64,000 nucleotides of DNA from Trichopria drosophilae (taxonomy: Eukaryota > Arthropoda > Insecta > Hymenoptera > Diapriidae). Every line of letters starts with the position of its first letter. Positions within the stretch are counted from its first letter, which is position 1. Of the stretch, positions 23,775-36,000 are shown one piece after another. Made by a program: the position numbers and the translations under genes. Where the stretch lies: NCBI GenBank assembly GCA_030407085.1, contig CM059582.1:196400001-196464000 (forward strand). Reading direction: 5' to 3'. Below the pieces are notes generated by a model. It was given only the letters and a program-made list of their open reading frames with translations. It did no database searches and was not told where the DNA came from.

Positions 23775-25442
23775 CCCTTAAAGCGACACCCTATATAAAA
23801 ATAACACAAAGCGCCATGTGGGGTCGTGGGAGACCCCAATCCGAAGATAATATCGTCCTGCGCGGACAGTTTTCGTTATTTCGTCTCAAAAAAATTATTG
23901 AATACTCTCCAAGTATCACTTTACCGCGTAGATAAGTTATCTTGATAAAAAAAATTATTGGTGCTCGTTATAAAAAATGAAATACAAAAGTGACGTTTTT
24001 CACAAAAAAAAATAGTAACTTGCCTCTTGAAATGTAGCTCTTTAACCCATTAACGTCAAGAAGGACACTTTTTTAACTTAAATTTCAATCAAAAATTTCA
24101 TATGAAAATCCATCTTCAAATAAATTGAAAGGTACATGTCTTATTATTTTCGAGGTCGCTCTTTTCAGTGCTGTTGTCAAAATTGAGCTATCTTAATTAG
24201 AAAATTAAATATGGCGATTTAAATGTCAAAATAACGCGGAAAATCGAGTGTTCTTTTTTATAAAACATTTTTGTATCATCGAAAGAATATTTGTTATCAG
24301 AAAATTTCTTCATTAAATGTGGACCCAATAGTTACACTATCAAGATAAATTTTTTAAAAATTTAAAAACTAACATGGTGATCACAAAAGGGTGACTCCAA
24401 TGACAAATTTCTAATTGAAACTTAACAATTGTTTTTATATAACTATAGACTTAAGAAAACATTTTCTAAGAATAAATACGTTTTAGAATGAGTCAAAAAA
24501 TCCTCTCAAATTTTTTCAGAATGTATTGTTACAATTTTTTATTTTTCGAATATTCGGAAAATCGAAATTTTTAAAAAAGTCGTCCAAAAAATCTAAAAAA
24601 ATTTGAGAGTATTCTTTGACCAATTCGAAGATATTTTTGTTTTAAGGAAATTTTTTCTAAAGTCTACAGTTTTCAAGAAAAAAAATTATTAATCTTTTCT
24701 AGATTTCAAGACTAGTAATTTTTTTCTTGAAAACTGTAGACACCAAAAATTTCATTAGAACAAAAATGTCTTCGAATTGGTCAAAGAATACTCTCAAATT
24801 TTTTCAGATTTTTTGGACGACTTTTTTAAAAATTTCGATTTTTCGAATATTCGAAAAATAAAAAATTGTAACAATACATTCTGAAAAAATTTGAGAGGAT
24901 TTTTTGACTCATTCTAAAACGTATTTATTCTTAGAAAATTTTTTCTGAAGTCTATAGTTTTCAAGAAAAACTATTGTTAAGTTTTAATTAGAAATTTGTC
25001 ATTGGAATCGCCATTTTGTGATCACCATGTTAGTTTTTAAATATTAAACAAATTTATCTTGATAGTGTAACTATTGGGTCCACGTTTAATGAAGACATTT
25101 TCTGACGACAAATATTCTTTCGATGAGAAAAAAATGTTTTTTTAAAAAAGAACACTCGATTTTTCGCGTTATTTTGACATTTAAATCGCCATATTTAATT
25201 TTCTAATTAAGATAGCTCAATTTTGACAACAGCACTGAAAAGCGCGACCTCGAAAATAGTAAGACATGTACCTTTCAATTTATTTGAAGTTAGATTTTCA
25301 TATGAAATTTAAATGAAAAAAGTGTCCTTCTTGACGTTAATGGGTTAAGATAAAAAAATGCTGTAAAAGTGCAGCTTTAGAAGGAAAAAAAATGAAATAT
25401 TTATGCGTGGGGTCTCCCAGTACCCCCAGGGCGCTTTAAGGG
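23775..25442. mobile_element. Outer piggyBac-like foldback element
   Basis: TTAA at 23771-23774 and 25443-25446. The left tip CCCTTAAAGCGACACC faces the right tip GGGCGCTTTAAGGG. Subterminal GGGGTCGTGGGAGACCCC faces GGGGTCTCCCAGTACCCC. It encloses a second complete foldback (24046-25344). TTAA duplication plus CCC tips is the piggyBac signature; no transposase frame is present. Confidence 0.7.
24046..25344. mobile_element. Young piggyBac-like palindrome, 1.3 kb, nested
   Basis: TTAA at 24042-24045 and 25345-25348. CCCATTAACGTCAAGAAGGA at the left is matched exactly by TCCTTCTTGACGTTAATGGG at the right. The arms, about 640 nt each around a centre near 24695, look more than 90% identical by eye, for example GTGCTGTTGTCAAAATTGAG and AATATGGCGATTTAAATGTC repeated in reverse complement. 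This suggests a recent insertion. A transcript would form a very long hairpin. Copies or relatives lie at 0.7, 7.1, 25.6, 26.8 and 58.3 kb. Confidence 0.85.
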
Positions 25443-25620
25443 TTAAGGCAATTTCTAGCTGTATTCGTTGTATTTTGAGAACAATTCGCTTATAATTAAT
25501 TTAAAAAATTTCCTATAAGATGGAAATATTAGGGTGCACCTAAAAAATCCGACAAATTACAAAACAGACACTTAAAAGACCCGACATTTAAAAACACAGA
25601 GATTCAAAAACAGACATTAA

Positions 25621-26265
25621 CCCATTAACGCTCAGACGGACGCATTTTCAATATCAGTTTGAACATCGATAATTTGTATATACAGTAGTCCTACCCTTAT
25701 TTCAACTGTGTCCCTTATTTTAACTTTTTTTCCGTCACTTATTTTAACTCTTTCCCCTCATGAGTTCCAAAGTCAAAAACATGCTTTTTTACATTTCATT
25801 TTTCACAAAAACATCACTTTCACCTCGAAATTGCGTTGGGAAACATATCTAAGTTGAAAATATCGCGTCCATGGACCCCCAGGATTAAAATGTACCATAT
25901 CAGAATTCATAATTTAACATGGCAGTTTTCAAAATGGCGCCAAGAAGCTCAAAATTCTTTTTAAAACTTAACCATTCTTAAAAACTATAGAGTTTAGAGA
26001 AAATTTTCTAAGAACAATAATGCCTTGGAATGAGTCAAAGAATTCTCTTAAATTTTATCAGCAAGCAGTAACACACTGCTTGATTTTTCAAAAATTCGAA
26101 AACTCGAAATTTTGAAAAAAATCATTTAAAAAATCTGAAAAAATTTGAGTAGCTTCTTTAAATAGTTCTAAGATATTTTTGTTCTAAGGAAATTTTCTGT
26201 AAAGTTTATAGTTTTCATGAAAATAAAGTATTAAACTTTTCTATATTTCAAGACCAATAATTAAA
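25621..26265. mobile_element. Truncated piggyBac-like element inside the hAT-like foldback
   Basis: TTAA (25617-25620) and CCCATTAACGCTCAGACG give the left tip. Later sequence (AATTTAACATGGCAGTTTTC.., TCTAAGAACAATAATGCCTT, AAAAAATTTGAG) parallels the middle of the 24.0-kb element. The right tip is missing. A pogo-like fragment interrupts it. Confidence 0.55.
25683..25775. mobile_element. pogo-like MITE fragment
   Basis: TA then CAGTAGTCCTACCCTTATTT, followed by repeated TTATTTTAAC. Only the left end is visible. Confidence 0.5.
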
Positions 26266-26765
26266 TTTTTTGGAGTGTTTTTTGAAATGTCTGGTTTTTG
26301 AATCTCTGTTTTTTGAAATGTCAGTTTTGTGACTTGTCGGATTTTTGAAGTGCACCCAAATATTAATGTTCAAGTATAATAATATTACGAAAACAATGAG
26401 TTTTTAATAATTTAGGCTGAAAACTTTATTTTAAATTAATGTTTTTTACTTAATTACAATTTTACAATTTCTTAAAATGAATTTTGAGCCAATTTCGACT
26501 TTATCTAAAGTGAATCCATCATTTCCACTTCTAGGGGAGAAATCAAACTATCTCCTTAAAAAAAAAACGATTATTCCTAACCTAATAATCTATAAACGAT
26601 CCTATTTTTGGTATAAGTTTACGAATTAAATATCCATCATCATGTAAATCTTTTTTAAATATTGCCATTACAGTATTAAAGTTCGTAAATGAGTTTTTAA
26701 ATTATCGTAAGCATGAATATTTAATATCTAAGCAGTGCCTTCATTAAGGTGGAATTTTACATTAA

Positions 26766-27962
26766 CTTATTAACGTCCAGGATAAAGAGATTTTTAGCTC
26801 ATTTTCAAAACTCTTTAGCAAATCGAAAAATAAAAATATCGTAATGAAACCAACTTACTTCACAAATTTTAGGTATACTCCATCGATTTATGGGGTAAAA
26901 CAATATGGCGGATTTAATCTGAAAAAGTACAAAAAAATCGGCAATTTTTTGGTTTCGACAGTTTTTATAAATGGATAATGGATGGCGATCCAATCCAAAC
27001 TATGGACAAACATGGACAAATAAGTTGCAGTTTAAGTGGAAAATTGGTTTATTATGTTCCATTCAGTTTATCCCATTAAAAATGGCGGAAGTGTAAAAAT
27101 TTCTAAAAATACCAGCTTTTCCTAAATATTTCTGTAATACATTACACAGACATTAAAATTAAATTTGTGTCTTATAATGTGAAATTTCGATTCATTAAAT
27201 ATTAATTATTACTTTTTAATGTATTTAACGATGTTACTAATGGCGGATTCAATGTGGAGGCCCTGGAAATGAAAAAAAATAATGGAATTTTTCACATGCC
27301 TCGTCTCTATGCCTTTTTATTTTATTACATTTCTTTATTTTTAGGATTATATCGAATCAAAATATAATGACAAATTTTGAAAATCCAAAATGTCGGGTAG
27401 AATATTGGAAATTACATTATTTCCGAATAAAAAAAATCGTATCATATTGTATGTAAAATTGTCGTGAAAAAGTATTCTTGGTGGTTTGTGAATGAATCCG
27501 CCATTATTAGCATTGTCGAATATGTGACTATGAATATTTAATAAATCGAAATTCCCCATTTAAAGACGAAAAATTTGTTTAATATCGATTTATTTCAGAA
27601 ATATTTAGAAAAAAACACGTATTTTTAGAAATTTTTACACTATTCCGCCATTTTTAATAGGATAAACTAAATAGAGTTCAATAAAAAAAAATCCCACTTA
27701 AACTGCAGCTTATTTGTCCATATTTATCCATAGTTTGGAATGAATCCATTTGTACAAAATTTTCCAAATTTTCGGTAAATTTTTCAGATAGAATACATCA
27801 TATAGTTTTTCTGCGGCAAGGAAACGCAATTTTGCCCCATAAATCCTTAGAGCATACTCAAAATTTGTAAAGTATGTTGGCTTATGATAGTTTCATTTTT
27901 CGATTTGCTAGAAAGAATTTTTGAAATGAGCTGAAAATCTGGTCATCTTTGACATTAATGGG
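26766..27962. mobile_element. piggyBac-like palindrome, 1.2 kb
   Basis: TTAA (26762-26765) at the left and TTGA (27963-27966) at the right. ATTTTTAGCTCATTTTCAAA faces TTTGAAATGAGCTGAAAATC, and AGCAAATCGAAAAAT faces ATTTTTCGATTTGCT. CCGCCATTTTTAATAGGATA pairs with TATCCCATTAAAAATGGCGG. Centre near 27364. The open frame 27347-27559 lies across the centre and is not a gene. Confidence 0.75.
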
Positions 27963-27966
27963 TTGA

Positions 27967-29470
27967 CCTGTTTCTGCCCAAACAGCTACGAATTGTACTT
28001 CATTTTTGGACATACATTGATATACATAAGACATAATTTGTATAGTAAACGATCAAATATTTTATCGTAGATAGGTATTCTACTAGTTTTGGGTATGCTC
28101 TTTTCGAATCTGGCCATAGTATTAGTTTTCAATACATCGTTTTTTTAATATGGTGTTTTGAAATGCAAAAATATGGGAAAATGTGAAAAACGTTTGCAAA
28201 TCTTTTTCTCTCTTCGACAATCAATCCCAATTAATCCCCATGGATCTGGTGGCCTAATCGGAAATTTAAGTGACTGAAATTTTTACATTTGTAAAACTCA
28301 ATATAGCGGATGCATAACACCGAAAAGTTGAAATTTTTTGACAGAAACTCAGTCATTGATGAAATCGACTTAGGTGTGATTCAGTGTCATCAAGTAATCA
28401 TGAAAATGAACACCACAGAAATATTCTTTAATATATTCCAATATGGAGGCGTTATATAATATAGTTCGAGTTTTCCAGAAAAAAAATAAATAAAAATGTA
28501 TACATATATAATTTTTAGCTTTTTTTCCTCGAAAGGAAGCAACTTTTATACAAAATTGTCAAGAACAAAAAATTCTTAAAATTCATTAAGGAATATACTA
28601 GATTTTTTTCAGAATTCTTCAGAAATTTTAAAATATTTTCAAAAATTTTAGATAACAAATTTGTCAAAAAAGTCTGTTATTTCGAATTCTGCTAAAAGAA
28701 TTGGTCCAAAATTTTTCCAAACAGGATGCAACTGGTTTTTTCTGAAATCTGTAATTCACATTCAGAAACAACAACGCTGAGTATATAGAAATGCAAAATT
28801 TCGCGTTCAAAATGTTGCAAATTGAAAATGGTGAATTCCACTTTACAAAATTTCAAAATGGCGATTTATAAATAGCGCTCAAAGATCTGATTTCGTACAT
28901 TACTTCGTTGTTAGTCAACACTCCAAATTTATTCGCCAATTACAATTTTGAGGTTTCATTTTCGAAATGCACAATGGTAGGCGACATTTCTAAAATATTA
29001 ATGGATTTTTATCGGTATATATAGTCTTATATCAATGTTGATATTTTGTACAAAACTCGTACATTTTTACACGATTTATATGATTATTGCATTTATTTTA
29101 CGGTAATGGCAATATAGTTATGGCGATATCCATGTTTTTGACGGCTAAAAACCTTTATCCACCATTTTAACTTATTAATCATTGATATCGGATCATATTT
29201 GTAATCAACAAGCAAAAAACGGTGTAGTGACCATTTTGAACAAAATCCATTAATATTTTAGAAATGTCGTCGCCATATTGGATCCGTCATTTTGAATTTC
29301 AAACATGTAACCTCATATTTGTTGTCAGCGACCCCGAAAGCAAACATTTGACATTTGCCGATTTCGAAGCTTCTATCGGTTGACTAATAAAGAAATAATC
29401 CAAAATTAACTGCTTGAGCGCCATTTAAAAGTCGTCATTTTGAAATTTTCAAATATGACAGGGAGCATTT
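27967..29470. repeat. Mosaic of diverged CCATTTTGAA-type modules
   Basis: Multiple short copies, both orientations, of AAAATGGCG / CGCCATATTGG / CCGTCATTTTGAATTTC and GTCAGCGACCCCGAAAGC (near 28440, 28800-28870, 29150-29345 and 29420). They belong to the dispersed module seen better at 40-45 kb. No gene. Confidence 0.55.
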
Positions 29471-30908
29471 TGAAACTGACGTAATAAATAACCTAAATCA
29501 AAGATTTTACAAAATACTTTGAAATCCGTTTTGTTAAATTCAAATTCTCAGCTTGTTCTTTTGCAACTAATATTTAAGGATGCAACTCGAAAAGCAGAGA
29601 ATTGCTACTCATAAAAGGTTCGGGTATACAGTTGGAAAAATAAAATTTTGTTTACAATTCGAAACTCCACGAAATTTAGAATAGCTCACCGTAAGAAATT
29701 TCTATTGGCAATTCTTGTTCAGGTAAAATCATTCAGTCCAAGCATACCTGTACGATCCCTTGAGGTAGCAAAAATGCTAATTCTACCTAGTCAAGTTCCT
29801 TAATCAGGGTCTTCATTATTTACGTGACTTTAGAAACGTTTTAAAATCAAAACCAGCAAAACTTTCTACTTTTTTGGAAGCATTGCAATTTTCGATACTA
29901 TATTCTTATATGTAAATACTACCTGGTGACGATATAACTCGATGAAGTAGAAAATAGATAAAAGAGGAAAGAAAATTTATTTTCAATGAAAAGTCTTAAC
30001 AAAAAATTAAAGGAATAAACATTAACTAGACTAAAACAATTATGAAACTAAAGTAAACATTAATTTTAGGTTAAATTCAATTAAATTGATTGAGTAATAT
30101 GCTTTCATGAAATTGAATTAAAACCGTATTAACTAATTTAATACTAATTATAGATAATTATAAGAATAAATTTTGCTGATATAAGAAATAACAAAAATGA
30201 TTTATGGGTTACAAAAATAATTTTTTCCTAAAAGAGAATTTAACAAAATTTTTCATATTAATCCTCAACGTTTCGAGCTTCTAGAATCTTTTATTAGGTT
30301 TTCTTTGTTACTAATTATAATAGTTAATATTAATAGTTTTTGTATTTAATAAATAAAAAATAATATAAAAAACATATTGTTTAAATTTATTTTTCCTATT
30401 AATTTTTATTTATGGAAATTTATTCTTAAAAAATTGGAATTAGTTAAACGCCGATCGTAAACATTACTAAGCTCCTTTGTCCTTTTTAGGTTATATTATT
30501 TTTTTTCCGACGATTTATAATTTGTTATTTTATTTATTTTTTAAGATACGAATTTATTTACTAGTATGCAAATATTAATCCAGACATTAACGAACGCTGT
30601 CAATGTTAGTAAATGATCAATCTGACTAGCTTTAATTTTTTTTCACAGTACTTTTATTGCACATAAAAAAAAGGAATCGCGTATTAATACTCTTGTAACT
30701 TAATTGATGTTTCCACTTCATGGTTTTATTTAATTATATTATATTGCAACGTATTATCGAGAAAAATTATGACTAGTCTGAAATTTTTATGAAAACCTCA
30801 TTGCTGTCACGATACGTTGATGCAATAAACAAGTTTCTCAATAATGAAATGCAATTGTCTTAGAAACTCCGTATATTCATATCAATAGAGCGGATATGTA
30901 ACATTCAT
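29471..30908. other. AT-rich stretch, no gene
   Basis: Very AT-rich with no repeat family or exon recognised. Confidence 0.3.
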
Positions 30909-30909
30909 A

Positions 30910-31105
30910 CACTAAGAAAAAATTTTCTTGCACATTTTACCATTTCAAATGGTAATATTTTGAAACAGACTTGTATAATGAAGAACATTTCCATTATTTC
31001 TTTTACAAAATTACTAGAATTTGTTGTATTTTTTTACTGTTCGAATAGTAAAAATTCCACGAACTTCTAATCATTCTTATCAGAAAAAATGACAATTTTT
31101 ATCAT
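30910..31105. mobile_element. Mariner-like MITE, partial
   Basis: TA then CACTAAGAAAAAATTTTCTT, and CACATTTTACCATTTCAAAT, as in the 51.0-kb element. The right end is interrupted near a second CACTAAGAAAAG tip (31112). Confidence 0.5.
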
Positions 31106-32473
31106 TCTGCACACTAAGAAAAGGTAAATAGATCTGTATTTCATCAAAATAGATTTATTAATTGTAAAAAAATTTACATTAAATAAGCCTTTTTAACAAA
31201 CAATTATTGTTTTCTTTTCAAATTTTTATTTTTTAAATACATTGTTAATAAATGTTAATTATGCCATTTTTACCAATCTAATAGAATTTTACGAAATGGT
31301 ATTACAGAAAAAAACATTATACAACAATTTCATTAAATTTCTCAATTTTTGTTGTCTTCCTTTGGAGGGGGGATGTAATATTTTCCAATTTTGTGAACCA
31401 TCTTTTAAAATCTGAAAGTAGAATGTATTGAATGCAAATTGTATACCAATATAAGTGATATAAACGGAGATATGGAATTTTTAGTACCGTTTCTCCGACC
31501 GTTTTTTTTTCTTACCTGCCAGTTTGAATTGTTATTCACCTACCTCATGTTTTCAAAGTCGGTTAAGACACAAATTTATTCAACCGATTCTTTGGGAATT
31601 TGTTACTCATTCTGGGCACTTTACAGTTTTTTTGTTACTGAAGTGTTACTGAAAATTTGGAATCTGCTAAGGAGTTCATTTTTCGAGATGTCGAAAGTGT
31701 ACTTAATCCCTCCTCGACGAATAATTTTTGGAATATGGTAAAATTTTTAAAAAATTACATATTAAACTAACTTTGGCGTTGCTTTTCAATTGGAGCAGTT
31801 CAAATTTTCCAAAAGTTTTGTTTAACACATTTTTTCTTCAAAAATATTGAAAAAACCGCGATGTTTTGTTGATTAAAACACAATTTTGACTATAACGACA
31901 TTTTCGAAGCATATTTCAACCTATCAAAAACGAGTTCCCAATAGTTTTACATAAAAAAAATTTCGGCTTGGATTTTTATATAGCGCTTCAACATAAAAAA
32001 TTATGATTTTTCGAAAATGCAGAATTTTCTACAATTCTGTGTAATGACGTATAATGTTAAAAAAACTTCTGCCATTTTGAATTTCGATAAACTGACCCAA
32101 GGTTCGAGTTTAGCGACAGCTAAAATCTATGAGATTGTTAATTAGTAAATTTCCCATCAACTTCGGTTGTAATAGAACTCGAAATACAAGTATTTCTGGT
32201 AGCCGCCATCTTGAAATTTGATTTTATGGGTCATTACTGCTCTTAACAACTTATTTCTACAATTTTACTACAAAGAAATCCTACTAGATCGAAAATAACA
32301 GCAATTTTATCAATTTAAACAATTTTCAACGTTCAGATACCATTTTGAAATGTAAATTAAAATATGTAAATGTATATTTTTTAAGTAAAAAATTTAGCAA
32401 CAAGTTTCTACTAGGTTAAAAGTTGTTACAAAAACCTGTATCATAGTTAAACCGCGAATTTTTTTTCAAGTAT
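31106..32473. other. AT-rich stretch with weak module copies
   Basis: 32060-32240 holds diverged CCATTTTGAATTTCGATAAA and GCCGCCATCTTGAAATTTG modules. The open frame 31439-31741 plus has no domain and no splice context. Confidence 0.3.
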
Positions 32474-32477
32474 TTAA

Positions 32478-32851
32478 CAACCCATTAACATCAAGGTTTA
32501 CAATTTTGTCAATTCAATTTCAATCAAGCTTTGCATAAAAATCGTTGAAAAACATTGAAATGTACATATAATAAGAAAAAAAGAAATGTGTATAAAATAA
32601 ATATTTTTTCTTATCAAAGTTTGTCCAACTATAAGAATTGAGGCATTCTATTCGAACTGTAAAGAAAAGCGATAAAAAGATTTGAATTTTTAGAAAAATG
32701 TTTTGCTTTTACAGCAAACTTTACTTTAAAAACCTTAAAACGGCGTGCCCATTGTAAATTTATTTGAATAATTTATATGAACATGTATATTGTATAAATA
32801 AAAGAATTCTAAAATCCACCAGAAAATTGTCCATATTTGGGACTTAAAGGG
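32478..32851. mobile_element. Possible decayed piggyBac-like remnant
   Basis: TTAA, then CAACCCATTAACATCAAGG at the left; CTTAAAGGG then TTAA at the right. The arms do not pair well, so the two ends may belong to different copies. Confidence 0.35.
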
Positions 32852-32855
32852 TTAA

Positions 32856-34393
32856 GATACTTTCATATTTGAATACGAGAGATACTATTTTTTATAATCT
32901 GCAAATACTGCGCATGTGCAGAAACAGAAAAATTAGATTTCGTTGGAATCAAAGCCAAGTAAAACTCGACAACGCATAAAAATGTTATCAGAAGCATGAC
33001 GTAATTGCCTTCACCTTGGTGCATCTATTCAGAAACTTGACAATTTAAGGAAGTCTTCCAGGGGCACGGTCGTTTAACATAGTAGGACATAAATAATGTG
33101 TACACTGTCATCAATGTGTTTTTAAATGTCATGTTTTGTGTACGCAAAGTATTCGCGATTTACCTCCCACTTTGACGATAATGTGCGTTCCAACAATTTT
33201 CTGTATTGTCAGTGCTTGGGAAGTTTAAGTGAGTTATTGTTTTTCCACTGCGTTATCTGTGTGCAATCTGCATTGACGTGGTTTGTTGACACCTGCCGTT
33301 TTTTGCCTTACTAAATAAAAAACATAAACGCGAGGATAAACACATTAATGATGATTTATTATCGTGGCGTGAACCTGGCAATAAAGAGAAATTACTACAA
33401 TAGTTTATTAATTCTTTGCTAATTGAATTAAGCCTTTCGAGGGAGGATAAGGTAAAATTAACTATTAACTATTAACCCTATTAACTATTAAATATGCACA
33501 AGGTCACTGAACTGTTCAACAATTTTTAAGTTTAGAAAGTTTAAAAATAAGTCTGGTCACTAGATTTTTAATGTTTTTTGGTAAAAATATCAGTTTAACC
33601 TTCCAAAAATTATTATCTACGAATTTTGTACTTTTTTTGAGTTCTACGACATTTTCAATTACACCAAAACACAAAAATGATTCTTTTTGATGAGAAAAAG
33701 AGGAAAAAGTAATTTTTTGTAACTTTGGCGCCCTTTATAATTTACACATTAACTTGTACAGTAACGGCCCAAGGTCATAAAATATAGAAAATTTAATTCT
33801 TTACAACTTTTGTTGGGAACAATTCTCACCACGACTTACCGTTCTCGCGAAAAATCGGATCCAAAGAAATTTAGAGTTTCCCTCCTTTTTTACTTTAAAC
33901 TAGTCCCATGCACCACTAACGATTTATGCAATGATCTCGACTAAGTTATTTAAAAAAAAACGCCTATTTCAGCACAAATTGACTGTAAGTACTGTAGTAT
34001 TTAGATAATATATCATTGATTATTTTTCAATTAAATTTATTTTCTATAATAATTATCTACGTAATGTTACTTATTTATAAAAATTTAAGTTAAAATAATT
34101 CTGAAAAGAAGAAATGTAATGAGGTTACACTCAAATTAATAACTCGCGAGATTCGAATCCCCTTGACAGTTCATTCAAACGCTGCCAACTTCATATATGG
34201 ATTTGGGCGCCATCTATCGCTGGAAGAAGTTACTAAATCCAACCGCTACCTATATTATTAATTGTAAACATAATAATTAATTCTCACTTAACGATTATTT
34301 TGCACTTAAAGATTGTTATATTGATTTCACTTCGATTATTTTTATAAAAACGCAAAAAACAGCTTTGCTCGTGAGTTTAGCGATTATCATAAT
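32856..34393. other. Non-repetitive stretch, no gene
   Basis: No exon supported. 32880-33320 is more balanced in composition and contains GCGCATGTGC. A CTCF-like core, GCGCCATCTA, is at 34207. Confidence 0.3.
34207..34216 (-). promoter_or_regulatory. CTCF-like core
   Basis: Minus strand TAGATGGCGC, a full match to the insect CTCF core YAGRKGGCGC; the outer positions match poorly. Confidence 0.3.
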
Positions 34394-34675
34394 GGGGTTC
34401 TAAAGTGGTCCGCCGGTTTAGGTAGAAAGATGACTGAATAACTTAGAAAATGTCAAAGAAATTAATCGAGAACTGACCGAGAATAAGTGATTTTTCTTTA
34501 TTTCTGAAAATTCTCGGCCAGTTTTTAATTAATTTCTTTGGTACTTTCTAAGACACCGTCTATAATAATTACAATTGCCCTTGCAGAGCCATAATTTTTA
34601 AATATCAATTCAGTCACTTTTTTTACGGTTTTTAGTGAAACTTTCTATGTTATCGGTCAAGCACTTTAGAACCCC
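34394..34675. mobile_element. Foldback element, best copy of TTCTAAAGTGG family
   Basis: GGGGTTCTAAAGTGGTCC at the left faces GGTCAAGCACTTTAGAACCCC at the right. Inner arms AAAGAAATTAATCGAGAACT and AGTTTTTAATTAATTTCTTT pair. No clear target duplication, so the superfamily is open. Confidence 0.75.
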
Positions 34676-34884
34676 CATAACACGGGTACTTTTAAACGTA
34701 TCAACATCTGGCAGTACACAATTGAAATTTTGATTTCTGCGTAATCAGGGACCCTAAAAGCATCTAAATTTCTTTTGGTACTTTGTAATTTTGACGATTT
34801 TGGAAGTAATGTAAGTAATGTTTAAAACTATTAACATAATTTAAAAAGTGGCGTTTAACACTTCAGTGTTAATTTTTATTTTCT

Positions 34885-34896
34885 CCCCCCCCCCCC
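34885..34896. repeat. C12 homopolymer
   Basis: Twelve consecutive C in an AT-rich setting. Confidence 0.9.
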
Positions 34897-36000
34897 ATTT
34901 TAATATATTTACTAAGTTTAAAACAAAATAATATTACTTTTGGATATTTCCCAATTAACATATGTGTTTTGGATAGTTCACAGGTAACATATATTTTGAT
35001 TGGGATACAAAAAACACCAAAAAAAGAAAATCCAATATCGTGGATGGACTGTTACCTCCCTACATATCTTTTAAATTGATGTCTCCGAAATTAGAGGACT
35101 AAATCTTATCGATTCGTGTCGGGATTTTATTGGTTCTGCTCACTTTCTAACATCACTTGGCGTTTATTCTACCATGATTTGACCTTTTGTGTTCCCAATG
35201 AACTAATATTACCTTTCTAGCCTAAAGTCAATACCTGACGCTGCTGGGCTGCACCCTCATCAGTTACACGAATATACATTCGATACTAGTATGTCATCGA
35301 TAACTTTTACCTTGAATCTTAACACCAAAAAGAAATTAATATTTAGTTTTTAAAATTTCTACCAAATGAATTACATTTAATATGTAGAATTATAGTGAAT
35401 TTCTTTTGTGAAAAGAAGTTTTGAGCATATAATTTTGGACAATTTTGGTACTCTAAAATAACAGTTTATTTGGATATGCCATAATAGCACAAGAAAGTTA
35501 TACTTAAAAGTTACAAACATTACGCGAAGGTTACAGAATGTTACTGTAACTTTTTGATAATTTTATAGGAATGCGAAAATGTCGCCAAATTCTAATCTTA
35601 ACGTGAATATTATTGCAATATGTTAGTAATGCTGATGCTGTATTATGTTTTCTAAGGGTTAGATGATTTTGTAAAAAGTGCTAATATAACTGGCATATTT
35701 AAATATAGTAACAAATAAAGAATTTAAGCAAATTAATTCAAACATTTAAAACACATAGAATCGAATATTCATATTAAATATTATTATAATCGATAAATTG
35801 ATAATTAAAACTTAGTTTATATTGTTTAAAAACTGTCTTAAATCGATTATAATTGTAAATAATTTGGTTTACAATGATATTTTTATTTCATTTAGTGGCT
35901 TCCAAAATATGAAGATTAATTTTGAAATATCAATTGATCGAATAACATGTTTTTTGTATCTCACCTTCACACTTTCTCCTTCCCGGGCGTAAAAGCGTGT
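34897..36000. other. AT-rich stretch, no gene
   Basis: No supported feature. Confidence 0.3.

Larger units (their letters stand above)
25532..26357. mobile_element. Foldback with exact 8-bp duplication (hAT-like), GGGTGC family
   Basis: AAATATTA is duplicated exactly at 25524-25531 and 26358-26365. The left arm GGGTGCACCTAAAAAATCCG and the right arm CGGATTTTTGAAGTGCACCC pair, continuing through AAAACAGACA-type subrepeats for about 85 nt. The interior is occupied by a truncated piggyBac-like element. Confidence 0.85.

Noticed and set aside
27347..27559. 70-aa minus-strand frame, and the similar frames at 41.2 and 45.1 kb
   Set aside because: The shared sequence comes from the repeated CCGCCATTTTGAATTTTC module read in various frames.
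34140..34175. GATTCGAATCCCC as a tRNA B box
   Set aside because: No matching A box or cloverleaf in the preceding 80 nt.
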